64,000 bases of DNA. Origin: Annona cherimola (Eukaryota > Streptophyta > Magnoliopsida > Magnoliales > Annonaceae). The position numbers and the translations under genes are program-made. Shown piece by piece: positions 1-9,893 of this stretch (positions within the stretch are counted from its first letter, which is position 1; each line of letters begins with the position of its first letter). The notes beneath the pieces are model-generated. The model worked only from the letters and a program-made list of their open reading frames with translations. It searched no databases and was not told the origin of the DNA. The stretch is taken from contig CM059971.1 in assembly GCA_030490835.1 (NCBI GenBank), positions 39,356,012 to 39,420,011 on the forward strand. Direction: 5' to 3'.

Positions 1-456
1 AATCTCCGTAATCCATTGCTCTGCAATGAGAGGGTCCGGTTCCGCTGCAAACTTTGGCGGCCGTTGGGTAAGAAAGGCATTGATAGCCTTTCTGTCGGCC
101 TCAAGGAGACTATCCTCCACTCCACTTGATGTGCCGGGATTGGCCGAGGGCCCTGGTCTTTTCCCGTCTCCTCCTGATGGCGGGGCTTGTTGGTTCCTTA
201 TTTCTTGCAATAACCCAGCAGCCTGGGCTGTCCATTGCTGCATAGCTTTTTCGATAGCCGCAGCAATTTTTTCTTCCATATTGACCTCTGCTTGAGGTCT
301 AGGGCTTTCCTCTCGCCGTGGGCGGGTCCTAGAGGATTGCTCCTCGGATTCAGCCCTATAAGTTCTTTTACTGGCTTCGCCCCTTGTTTGATCAACTGAT
401 TCTTCCATTGGGGCCTTTCCTTTGTTGGCTCTCGCTCTAGCTCTAGTGAGTGGCAT
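1..456 (-). CDS. gag: Gypsy-type Gag polyprotein, N-terminal 152 residues (partial)
   Basis: An open frame without stops runs from the ATG at 456-454 to the window edge. The product starts MPLTRARARANKGKAP, continues as a charged, low-complexity stretch rich in E, R and S, then a short helical segment (EKIAAAIEKAMQQW) and a G/P-rich linker. It ends with INAFLTQRPPKFAAEPDPL, which resembles the segment just before the retrotransposon Gag capsid domain of plant gypsy elements (F-x-PP-x-F-x-x-x-x-DP-x-x-AE-x-W). Gag would form the virus-like particle in the cytoplasm. The capsid core and zinc knuckle should lie left of the window. The start is supported by the PBS and leader directly upstream. 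Confidence 0.7.
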   Translation of the reverse strand, partial: MPLTRARARANKGKAPMEESVDQTRGEASKRTYRAESEEQSSRTRPRREESPRPQAEVNMEEKIAAAIEKAMQQWTAQAAGLLQEIRNQQAPPSGGDGKRPGPSANPGTSSGVEDSLLEADRKAINAFLTQRPPKFAAEPDPLIAEQWITEI

Positions 457-580
457 TTTTAACTTCATGAAACATTTATTAGTATAACATCAATATTCAT
501 CAATAATAAATAAATCAATCATGATTTCATGTAATCTAGCTTAGTCATTTCTTTCCTTTTCTGCCTATTTACCAATCCAT

Positions 581-592
581 GCTCTGATACCA
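581..592 (-). other. Primer-binding site, gag-proximal copy (gypsy)
   Basis: The minus strand reads TGGTATCAGAGC, the complement of the 3' end of plant initiator-methionine tRNA, the usual minus-strand primer. It is preceded by CCACAGAAGT, which repeats the last bases of the LTR and the spacer, so it belongs to a duplicated segment (see 665-676). Confidence 0.8.
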
Positions 593-664
593 ACTTCTGT
601 GGTATCAAACTTATCCTTTCAACATCATTTATTTTCTCCTTCTCCCACCTATTTACCAATCCTT

Positions 665-676
665 GTTCTGATACCA
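665..676 (-). other. Primer-binding site, LTR-adjacent copy (gypsy)
   Basis: The minus strand reads TGGTATCAGAAC, five bases (GAAGT) inside the LTR end at 682. It differs from the other copy at 581-592 by one base. The two sites lie 84 bp apart in a tandem duplication that includes the flanking accaatcc motif. Confidence 0.75.
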
Positions 677-681
677 ACTTC

Positions 682-3242
682 TGTGGCGCCCCGAACCGAG
701 GTGCCTAGAAGCCTTACTCCGGGATCGTTTTGATTGGTAAACGTGACTCAGGATTGTTGCCCTGATCACACGGCAGGATTTTTTTTTTTCATCAATACAT
801 GGAAAATTCCCATCATTTATCCAATTTGAAATATATTTCACATAACACAGTTATGATAAAAAACTATTCCATAAACATTTTCATTGGAATAAAAATATTC
901 CCTTTTCGTCTCAAAACTATCATCGTTGTCTTTACATAAAGTTTACATAAACATCATTTATATATAACACTTGGCATGCTGCCTTCATCATCATTTCCTG
1001 TCTGTTGTTGAAAAAGCATGGGTGAGTAATAATACTCAGTAAGCAAGCTATACATAATTTTTCAATCATTTTCATGCATTTCATAAAATGCAAATGCAAT
1101 GCATACATAGCATTCATGACATTCCTTTGGATGCGACGCTAGCTAGGCGCCCATCCCATACATGCTCCCATTTCAGGGAGGTCGCCGCCGGCCTGGGCCT
1201 ATTAAGCGACTTGGCAATAGCGAGGGGGACATTCGGTCCGCTTACTACCTCGACTAAGGCCTATTCCTCGTGCACATACTCATTCTCATACACATGCCGG
1301 CATGATATTTGCAAATCATAAAAAATTTCATAAAAAGCATTTAATAAACAATTTCACAAACTTCAGTTCATGTAAAGCAGTTATAGGTATGGCCAACCTT
1401 AAATAAATTTCATAAAGAAATTCACAAACAATTTCAAGCATTTTGAAATAAATTTGCAAAACATATAACTTGCTTACCTTCTTAGGAGGTGTCTTCGACC
1501 TTCTCTTTTCCTTTTCCTATTGAAGGACAAAGGATATTTCATTTCCTTTATTTAAGCTGCTTCCCATGTATGCTTTATAATATTTGGGCATTATTTCTTT
1601 ACATAGATATTTTTGTCCATAAATTCTTCAAAAATTCCATACTTATATTCAAATATTAATTTCTAAATTTTCTCCAAAATCACGCTGTTCACTGTAGCAT
1701 ATCACTGTAGCATATCACTGTAGCAGATCACTGTTCATCCGTGGTTACTGTTCACAGCAACGTGGTTACTGTTCATGGGTTTCAAAAATTGATATTTTTT
1801 CCAAAAATGAAAAATACAATGACATACCTTATGCCTAGTATATCATTGGACATTTCTTATATTTTGAATTTATCATTATTTACTTGGCCAAAAAAATTAT
1901 TTTCTCCATATACTAAAAATCATCATAAATTCACTTAAGCATAATCCTTAATTCCAAAAATCATGAAATTAATATATCATTATTCTAACATCATATTTAT
2001 CATAATCATTCATCCCAAATCATCATTTATCAATTTTGGAGCATTATTTTCACATATCATATGCTATCTTGCCGAATACCCTATATTCGCTCCAAATTTT
2101 TGATGTTTTGGCCTAATTCCATTTAAACATTATATCTATACTTATTTTCTCATGATTGGGCATTATCTAAGCATGGTTTTACTTCATCTAACATTCAAAA
2201 CAAGTTTGAGGGGAATCCACTTACCTCAAGCGAAGTTATGCCTCTTCAACTGGCCTTTTCTCACTCCAACCTTCGATTCTCCTCTTTCCTTAAGGCTAAA
2301 ACGTGAGAGGATGGGAAATGAAGTTGCTCAAGTGATTTTTGAGCTGGGATGGTTGTGAATTTCGTCCATGGCCTGCTCCTCTATTTATAGGGGTCCATTT
2401 TTCATGAATTTGCAATTTACCCCCTCTAGCTTAGGGTGTAAAATTGCAAAGGTATTTTTTTCTAATTTCCTAAAGGTGCTTAGAGCCTTGTGCACCCTCC
2501 CTACCCTGCTCCAGCTGCCCTATTTTGCAGGCCTATTTTTCCTATTTTTTTATTTTTTTATTTAATTAATTTTAAGCTAATTAAATCTAAACCCTTGATT
2601 TGTGATTTGGATGAATTTGGACCATTGATTTGGTCATGGTACCCCCCTGCACGACCTGACATGTTGCTGCATTGCATTTAATTTTTTTAATTTTTATTTA
2701 TTAATTTTAATTAAAGTCAAATACATAATTAATGAAAAAGTGAAGTTACTTTTTCATTTTGCATTTGACGTTTCATCTTGACCATTGATTTGTGATTTTC
2801 ATCACATCTTAGCCCATTCATCATGTCCATCATGAATTTTTAACCATCCATAAAAAATTTCATCGAATTCCGACGCTCGGATTGCAATTTATGAATTTTT
2901 TTCTATTTTTCCACAAAAATCCAAACTTGGATTAAAATATCCAAAAGAATTGCTATTTTGTCTTGTAGTGATTAAATCTCTATTTTGTCTTTTTGTGATT
3001 AAGTTAATCCAAGTGATTAACTCTTAATCACGGGTCTTAGTCCTTGGTTAGTATTCACGTGCACTATTCACATGCACTATTCACGGGGTTAAATTCCTAA
3101 TTGCATTATTTCAATCTCCAATACACATATCCATCAATATAATTTATGAATTTTCATTTATTCATAAAATAATTACAAAATTACAAATGTCGAAATGACG
3201 CGTATACAGTCGAAACAACGCGTATACGGTCAGGGTTCCACA
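682..3242 (-). repeat. Gypsy 5' LTR (about 2.56 kb)
   Basis: Read on the minus strand, the segment starts TGTGGAACCC at 3242 and ends GGCGCCACA at 682, giving TG...CA termini within a short inverted repeat (TGTGG/CCACA). The PBS follows after five bases. A TATA box at 2390-2381 on the minus strand divides it into a U3 of roughly 0.85 kb and a long R-U5. No coding capacity is evident, and the small ORFs here have no family features. The second LTR is outside the window, so the right boundary rests on the terminal motif alone. Confidence 0.7.
2381..2390 (-). promoter_or_regulatory. TATA box of gypsy LTR promoter
   Basis: The minus strand reads CTATAAATAG, the usual plant TATA context, about 1.7 kb upstream of the PBS. 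Transcription would start some 30 bp downstream (around 2350) and run leftwards into gag. Confidence 0.6.
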
Positions 3243-4882
3243 ATTCGAGCGAGTTGCTTAGCTAGCTTGGAGAAGACGGGATGCCTGCTGCCGTGAGTCA
3301 GATTGCCTGGACTGCTGTTGCTTACGTAGCTGCCGATTTGGGGAAGATGGAGCACCATAACAGGTGCTCCGGTGGTGCATGAAAATTCGGTGTTCCTGCA
3401 ATGTATTTTAAGTACGAATTTAAATATTAATTCGCTGATAAATAATTTTGATATTATCATCTTAATTTTAATTCATCTAAATATGATAGTCTACTTTATT
3501 TCCCGTATTTTTTTTATAATTATAGTTATATATTTATGATTTTTCCAATTAAATGATTTTATACATTTGCCCAAATTATATTAATAAACTAATAACATTT
3601 CAACATTAAAATTTTCTAGGGGATTGAATTATAATTTTATATTTTCAAGAATGTTGCAAAATGACTCATTTTATAGCAAAATTAAAGACTTTATCAAAAA
3701 TATGATTTTCATAAAATTCCACTTAAAATATGTATTTAATTAATATTTTAATATTTAGCAGTGTGAATTTAATATGAAAATAAATGAAAAATTTTAGACT
3801 TATCAGTCTTCCAACACTATATAAAGTTAATTATACCTTATTTAATTGTTGCGTTCTCATGCCGTTAAATAAACTGAAATTGATAAGTTCATAACCTGTT
3901 TAGTAACTACACAGGGTTTAACGGTATATTCCTATCCATTAAACAACTCCCCTTAACAAAGAGGAAACCTATGCCTTGCACATGAATCTAGCAGATATTT
4001 TCCTCCTCCAAGGATAAATCAAGTAATGAAATCATCTTACAAGGTAGCTAATCTTGTAAAAAACATTAAAACCGCACATGCAAAGGTAAATCATACACAA
4101 TCATATATAATATCAAATATTTATTCATGAATTTCAAAGAACCAAGACAATATAGTTTAGAATTCAATTCATCCTAACTATCCATCTAAAGGAAGTTTAG
4201 TTCATAGACATGATCAATAAATCCTTCACATCCATATTGTAAGTATCCAGAAAAAGTAGAGAAAGAAAAATAGAAAGAATAAGAGAAAACTATTTTTTCG
4301 GCGGCTTCCACCAACGGAGTTGAATCCCTTCTTCAATCTATGCTTTGATCGCGATTTCGTCTTTCTCTTACTGTGTAGTTCGTTCTTGAGCTCTCTCCTC
4401 CTCACTCTTGTGCGTAAACCCCTAGGATCTATTTATAGAGTTGAATTGCGCAGCCTACACACTGGAAATTGCGCATACGGATGCGTATTGGTGCCAGACA
4501 CCAACTCTCTATGTGCTGGGCAACTTGAAACTTTTCTGCAAACTCTAGGAGTTCACGCCTAGGCGCCAACTCCCTGAAAATTTCATAACTTGGAGCTTCT
4601 CCTGGACACACCTGTGTGATCATGCTTGGCGCCTGGGCGTCCCTGTCTGGCGCCTAGGCACCAACTCCCTGGAAGAAGTTGTGGCTTGTGGCTTCAAAAA
4701 CCCTGCTAGGCTGATCTGCATATTGTTAAAGTGGCACCTGGGCGCCACTGGATGGCGCCTAGGCGCAAACTCACTAGAAGCCATGTTTTTGCTTAATTAT
4801 ACTGGAGTCATGCCAAGGGCACATAGGGTGGCGCTTGGGCGCTAATGGTTGGCGCCTAGGCGTCATCTACTTGCCTCGTGAC
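3243..4882 (-). repeat. Decayed LTR-like DNA, minus strand (part 1)
   Basis: No gene is visible. On the minus strand there is a TATA box (4438-4429), and upstream of it (4555-4862) about seven imperfect copies of a GGCGCCTAGGCGCC-type palindrome, which looks like a repeat-rich U3. Downstream is an AT-rich leader typical of plant LTR R-U5. The stretch 3243-3460 has a short minus-strand ORF with no recognisable domain. The block stops exactly at the left end of Sirevirus B (4883) and probably continues at 25061, because B carries a near-matching 5-bp duplication across that gap. Family unknown. Confidence 0.45.
4429..4438 (-). promoter_or_regulatory. TATA-like box in the decayed LTR
   Basis: The minus strand reads CTATAAATAG, followed downstream by a pyrimidine/purine-mixed leader. 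The position fits a U3/R boundary of the LTR-like block. Confidence 0.45.
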
Positions 4883-5906
4883 TGTTGGAAATATGTGGAA
4901 AACAAGCTAAATCTATGTTTTGATGATTAACAAATCAATTTGAGTAAGTCTTGGCTACTAACACGTTTGTGGAAATGTTTAAGGGATATACATTTGAAGA
5001 AAATAAAGTATGGAAGGCCAAGTCGTTCCCCAAGTCGACTCCAAGATCGACTTCAAAGAGCCAAATCCGTCCAGAGTTGAAACGGGAAGAAGAGCAGGTG
5101 AAGTCGCAGGCCAAGTCGACTCCACTTGCGACTTGGGAAGCCAAGTCGCAAACGAAGTCGACTCCAGCATCGACTTCAGACGAAAAAAACCGTCCAGAGT
5201 TGAATTTGGGACAGAAGTATACCGAAGTCGCAGTCGAAGTCGACTCCAGTTGCGACTTGGGCGAAGTCACAGACGAAGTCGACCCCGAGTTCGACTTGAC
5301 GTTCTTCAAAGTCCAAAATGCTAATTCAAGCTCATTTCCAAGATCAACTTAAGATCTCTCAAGACCAAATCAAGGATACAAGCTCATTATCAAGATCAAG
5401 TTTATCAAGTCCAAACAAAAGCTTCAAGTACATTTTAAGGTGAAGAAACTCAAGACATGAAGACTAGTATCGAAAGCAAGAAGGATGAATAAAAAACAAG
5501 TTCTTCAAGAAGACTACAAATATGTGAAGCCATTACAGAATAAAATGATCAAAGAAAGAAGCCAAGCAAGCTAAGAAGTAGATAATGATCCAAAGGGAAA
5601 TGAAGGAACCAAGCATTCCAAGTATTCAAGATCATCAAGCTTCCTGCCGAAGTGAAGTCGCACACCGAAGTCGACTCCACTTGCGACTTGGGTCAAGTCG
5701 ATGCCCAAGTTGACCCGACCTGGAACTTGAAGTCGCTAACGGAAGGCGAAGTCGCACCCGAAGTCGACTCCATCTGCGACTTGGGCGAAGTCGCATCCGA
5801 AGTCGACTCCGCCTGCGACTTGGGTCGCAACGGTCGGATAATTTTCAAACGTTGGCGCATTAAATGCGCGCCACCTACCTTCAAACGTTCGGATTCCCTC
5901 CACAAT

Positions 5907-5913
5907 TATAAAA
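5907..5913 (+). promoter_or_regulatory. TATA box, Sirevirus B 5' LTR
   Basis: TATAAAA about 40 bp downstream of the GCGCATT palindrome and an AACGTT motif. The equivalent in the 3' LTR is at 24417-24423. Its position upstream of R-U5 fits the element promoter. Confidence 0.65.
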
Positions 5914-6236
5914 GACATTCATTATGGACGAGGGAAGCAGCTGAGAATCATTAAGTGTGCTTAACTCCCATCTACAAGACCTTTAAAGAGATCAAGTCAT
6001 TCAAAGAAGAAGAACTTTGCTTCAAACTGCAAGGCCCAACTTCTGAATCTTCAAAGCCAATACTACGAGTTCTTCTCTGCGCCAAATTGCTACTACACAT
6101 CTGTAGAGTGTAGATTCTTTTGTTATTTCATTTGTTTGTATTGAACTTGATTTAGTTTGAGGAACTAAGATCAAGCAAAGGCAAAGTAGTGTGTGATTGG
6201 AGTGGAACTCATCACCTACTTGTGCTGAGATTTGTT

Positions 6237-6241
6237 GAAGC
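6237..6241. other. Target-site duplication gaagc, left copy
   Basis: gaagc precedes the TGTTGG terminus of Sirevirus A and is repeated at 17393-17397 just after its terminal CCAACA. The uninterrupted 3' LTR of B has a single gaagc at the same place (24749-24753). Confidence 0.95.
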
Positions 6242-7238
6242 TGTTGGAAACGATGTTTAAAACAATAAAAATTGACCAAATCTTGAGTTTTGATGATTAA
6301 CAAGAACTAATTTGAGTATATAAAAGGTACTAATGTGTTTGCTAAATGTTTAAGGAAAGCAAAAAGGTCAAGTCGATCTCCAAGTCGACTTGGACTTCGA
6401 CTTGGGTGAAGTCGATCCCAAAGTCGACTCAAATATCGACTTGAGAATGAATCCCAAAAGGCAACAGCAGCTGACAGGTGAAGTCGCAGGTCAAGTCGAC
6501 TCCACTTGCGACTTGGAAAGTCAAGTCGCAGACGAAGTCGACTCCAGCATCGACTTCAAACATGAAAAAATGTCCAGCGTTGATTTTGGGGGCACGAAGC
6601 TGCCCAAGTCGCAAACGAAGTCGACTCCAGGTGCGACTTGGGTCAAGTCGCAGACAAGGTCGACTCCAACTTCGACTTGAGGATTTTAGACTTGAAGATT
6701 AAAGTTTCAAGCTTATTCCATGGATCATATTGTACTTGATCAAACCCAAATGAGATGAAAAGTTCATTCACAAAGAAACAACTTAAGATTCTTGAAGATC
6801 AAAGCTAAGATTCATATTCAATGTTCAAATCAAGTCTATCAAGCCAAGGCAAATCTTCAAAACTATTCAAATGATGCAACACTCAAGTAATGAAGACCAC
6901 GTGAGTCCAAGACCGAGCGAGAAACACGCAAGGACTCAAACAGTTCCAAAGGTTTGCGAAGATCAAGCCGATTGGAAAAGATCAAGGTCAAGAGAGATAT
7001 TCAAAGATAAGCAAGCTAGAAGAAAACCAAGTGAGGATCAAGGCGTCTCAGAAAAGCCTGAGTCAAGTCGCAACTCAAGTCGACTTCAGGTTCGACTTGA
7101 GTCGAGGTCTGAAACGAAGTCGACTGAAACTCAGACTTGGGGAATTCGAAGAACTGGAGTCGCAGACGAAGTCGACTCCAGATGCGACTTGGGTAGCCAA
7201 GTCGCATCCCAAGTCGACTCCACCTTCGACTTGGGTAT

Positions 7239-7260
7239 AACGTTCAAATTTTTGAACGTT
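7239..7260 (+). promoter_or_regulatory. Palindrome upstream of TATA, Sirevirus A LTR
   Basis: AACGTTCAAA and its exact reverse complement TTTGAACGTT are separated by two bases. It is followed by a TTGCGCGCCAAC box and, about 55 bp on, the TATA box. Similar AACGTTC/GAACGTT pairs sit at the same place in C and in reduced form in B, which suggests a protein-binding promoter element; this is inference. Confidence 0.55.
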
Positions 7261-7315
7261 GGAACTCATTTATTGCGCGCCAACAACCTCCACAACGTTC
7301 TTATTTTCTTCCCTC

Positions 7316-7322
7316 TATAAAA
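7316..7322 (+). promoter_or_regulatory. TATA box, Sirevirus A 5' LTR
   Basis: TATAAAA in the context CCTCTATAAAAGG. The 3' LTR copy is at 16663-16669. The transcript should start near 7350 and include the rest of the LTR as R-U5. Confidence 0.7.
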
Positions 7323-7990
7323 GGACCCTCAAATGAACGTGAAAACACAACAAGAGAACACAAGACACTACGTTAAAGTTCAAAGAGAGAAAAGAAGTGC
7401 AAGAAAGGTTTCCTATTTGCTTTTCTCCATTGTTGAGTGGTCCGTATAAATTCTAAGGAAGAAGAAAGCGTCAAGTTGCTAGCGCAAAGCTGCTTCTACA
7501 ACTTCTTCCTCGAGCTAAATCTGCCTACACAAATCTGTAAAGTGTAAATCTGTAAAGTGTAGTTTTTATTTATTTCATTGTCTTGTTGTATAAATCTTGA
7601 TTTAGCTTGGGTAGCTAAGATCAAGTATATGCAAAGTAGGGTGTGATTGGAGTGAGACTCATCATCTACCTTTGCATGTGAATTGTTTATGCCCCCTAGA
7701 GCTATAATCTAGAAGAGAGCAAGAGGCTCTAGTTGTATATGCCTCCTAGAGCTGGAATCTAGAAGAGAGCGGTGACTCTAAGTATATTCGTGGAATACAT
7801 AGTGGAACCCAAGTCACAACGGAGTGTGAGCTTGGAAGAGTGGAGTAGGGAAGGTTTGCCCGAACCACTATAAATCTTGAGCTCTATTTATTTTTACTGC
7901 TTTATCTTTATTGCTCTCCATTTTGTGCTAAAAGGGGATTAAGTTCTTCAAGGGGTTAATATTTTTGATTTACCAAAGAAGTTTTTAAAG

Positions 7991-8019
7991 AACCCAATTC
8001 ACCCCTCCCCTCTTGGGTT
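7991..8019 (+). other. Conserved hairpin near LTR 3' end
   Basis: AACCCAA and TTGGGTT can form a 7-bp stem around a C-rich loop (ttcacccctcccctc). The same stem and loop occur at the matching place in the LTRs of B (around 17648 and 25011) and C (around 53066), 23-24 bp before the LTR end. Conservation across three diverged LTRs suggests a role in RNA dimerisation, packaging or reverse transcription; the role is inference. Confidence 0.6.
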
Positions 8020-8044
8020 TTGCCACCAACTCGGGACCAACAAG

Positions 8045-8056
8045 TGGTATCAGAGC
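8045..8056 (+). other. Primer-binding site, Sirevirus A
   Basis: TGGTATCAGAGC starts two bases after the 5' LTR and is complementary to the 3' end of initiator-methionine tRNA. The site is identical in B. Confidence 0.92.
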
Positions 8057-8090
8057 AGGTCTTTGAGTTTACCAAAGAGATCTTATTGAT

Positions 8091-9893
8091 ATGGCATCCC
8101 AATCTACTTCCGTTCCCGCATTTGCTGAAGGCCAATCCTTTACAAGGCCACCATTGTTTGATGGGAACAATTTTGGATATTGGAAGCTTCGTATGAAGCA
8201 ACTCATCATGGCTACCGATATGGATTCTTGGATTGCTATCTAAGATGGTGTAACATTGCCTATCGATGAACGAGCTTCCAAATGGACCGAAGAGGAAGTA
8301 AGAACCGTCAAGAGCAATGCTAAGGCCATGAACTCTTTATTTTGTGCTCTTACGGCTTCGGAGTATGATAGAGTATCCTCTTGTTTAACCGCCAAGGAGA
8401 TATGGGATACACTAACATCTATCTATGAAGGAACTTCTCAAGTCCAAGGGACGAGAAGAAATATTTTGATCGGAGAACTTGAGAACTTTAGAATGATTGA
8501 AACAGAAAACATTTCTGAAATGTTTGCTAGGTTCTCAAAAATCACTAATGCTTTAAAAGGTCTTGGAAAGACTATTTCTGAATCTGAGCAGGTTATGAAG
8601 ATCTTAAGAGCTCTACCTGAATCATGGACTCCAAAGATCACTGCAATAGAAGAAGCCAAAGACCTAAACACTTTAAAGCTTGAAGACTTAATTAGCTCAC
8701 TTATGTCACATGAGCTGATTAAGAAGAGAAACGAGGATCAACATAGGGGCAAGAGAGCGATTGCCTTGAAAGCCGCAGAAAACTCGGACGACTCTTCCTC
8801 CTCCCAAAATGACAATGAAATCGCCCTTCTCACAAAACGCTTCAGAAAATTTGTGAGGAAAGGGAAAAATTTCAGAAGCTTCAAGGAAAGAACTCCCAAA
8901 GAGAAGAAGAAAGAATCAACCAAATGCTACCGATGCGGCGGTTCGGGACATATGCAAGCTCAATGTCCAACTCCCGAAGAAAGCAAGGCAAACGAACAAA
9001 GAAAGGATAGAAGGAACAACAAAAGATTTCAAAAGTACAAAGGAAGAGGCATGTACGTGAATGACGAAGAATCCACAACAAGTAGCTCCTCAACCGACGA
9101 TAACGAGGCGGAAGAATGTGCAAGAATCTGCTGCGTGGCACAAATTGAGCATGAAGAACGAACTACCTCATCAAAATGCACAAGCAATGAAGAGGTAAGT
9201 TCCAAACTCTCCCAATCTAAATCAAGTTACTCTTCTTCTCTAGAATGCCTCAAATGTACTGAATTAGATGAACTTCAAAATGCATATGATTCACTATATG
9301 AAGAAATAAAGAAATTAGGAAGCAAGTTTACGATTAAGAAAAGACAATGTGATGCAGCAATTATCGTAAATGGTAAACTTGCAGAAAGATTAGACAAACT
9401 GAAAGATGAAAATGATTTGCTGAAAAAGGAGAACAAATCATTGAATGAATCATTAGCTAAGTTCTCTAATCCAGGAGAAAGTGTTAAGATGTTTTTGAAT
9501 ATGACCTCCCAAACACATAAAAGAGGTCTTGGGTATCATACATTTGAGCAAGGAGAAAGTAGCAAATCAAATGTACAAATACTTGAGAAATATCAAACTA
9601 AAACTGCATCTATATACAAGCCACAAAAGAAAAATTTCAAGTGGACTAGAAGACCCATAGTTGAACCATTGCTTACTTGGAGGCCTACCCCAAGATTACC
9701 TATGGCTTGTAATTTCTGCAACAAAATGGGTCATAAAACCTACAAATGTAATTTTAAGAAACTATATGACCATGGTGCAAAATTAGTTTGGGTTCCAAGG
9801 AACACAAGATTTGGGCTTTCCAAGATAGAACAACAAAGGTTGATTTACATCGCTAACCCAAATGGACCCATAAAATGGGTACCAAGGAGATGA
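8091..9893 (+). pseudogene. gag: Sirevirus A gag, one premature stop
   Basis: The ATG at 8091 opens 600 codons that match the B and C gags. Codon 51 is TAA (8241-8243) where B and C have CAA; the rest is open, with the next in-frame ATG at 8256. The order is: an N-terminal copia-Gag segment (PPLFDGNNFGYWKLRMK, about residues 20-40), a UBN2-type capsid region (about 55-220), and a CCHC knuckle CYRCGGSGHMQAQC at residue 279. An acidic, S-rich linker and a coiled coil (about 400-460) follow, then a second CCHC knuckle CNFCNKMGHKTYKC at residue 540. Gag builds the particle and binds RNA. As it stands, full-length Gag would need readthrough; initiation at 8256 would lose the first 55 residues. Known Sirevirus Gags are long with C-terminal extensions, as here. 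Confidence 0.9.

Larger units (their letters stand above)
1..3242 (-). mobile_element. Ty3/gypsy-type LTR retrotransposon, 5' part (runs off left edge)
   Basis: On the minus strand the order is LTR (3242 to 682), tRNA-iMet-type primer-binding site, untranslated leader, then the start of gag at 456, which runs off the window. This is the normal order of a plant LTR retrotransposon read right to left. The Gag fragment has a gypsy-like pre-capsid sequence rather than the copia Gag of the other elements here. Pol and the 3' LTR are outside the window, so no target-site duplication can be tested; the right-hand flank begins attcg. Lineage is uncertain; a chromovirus such as Tekay/Del is one possibility. 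Confidence 0.75.
4883..6241 (+). repeat. 5' LTR of Sirevirus B, first part
   Basis: Starts TGTTGGAAATATG and matches the 3' LTR at 23393 onward with scattered substitutions. It contains two GTCGAC-palindrome clusters (about 5024-5310 and 5655-5830), a GCGCATT/AATGCGC palindrome (5855-5869) and a TATA box at 5907. It is interrupted at 6241 by Sirevirus A. The second part resumes after the TSD at 17398. Confidence 0.9.
6242..8042 (+). repeat. 5' LTR of Sirevirus A
   Basis: 1801 bp, TGTTGG...CCAACA. It holds two GTCGAC-palindrome clusters (about 6370-6680 and 7065-7232), a 10-bp-arm palindrome and TATA box at 7239-7322, and a doubled CCTAGAGC...TCTAGAAGAGAGC unit (about 7681-7780). A conserved hairpin lies near the 3' end. 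Compared with the 3' LTR it has an 18-bp tandem duplication near 7540 and lacks about 20 bp near 7483. Confidence 0.95.

Noticed and set aside
3230..3460. 76-residue minus-strand ORF
   Set aside because: No recognisable motif; it crosses the gypsy LTR boundary, so it is likely chance.
4320..4623. Short overlapping ORFs on both strands
   Set aside because: They cover an LTR-like TATA and palindrome region with no family features.
4951..5352. ORFs rich in KSQ, STP and EVDS repeats over the LTRs, with mirror ORFs on the other strand
   Set aside because: They are translations of the GTCGAC palindrome clusters, open in several frames on both strands and repeated in each LTR. No ATG context or domain supports a protein.
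8045..8056. Possible tRNA gene remnant at the PBS
   Set aside because: Only the 12-nt complement of the tRNA 3' end is present; there is no cloverleaf.
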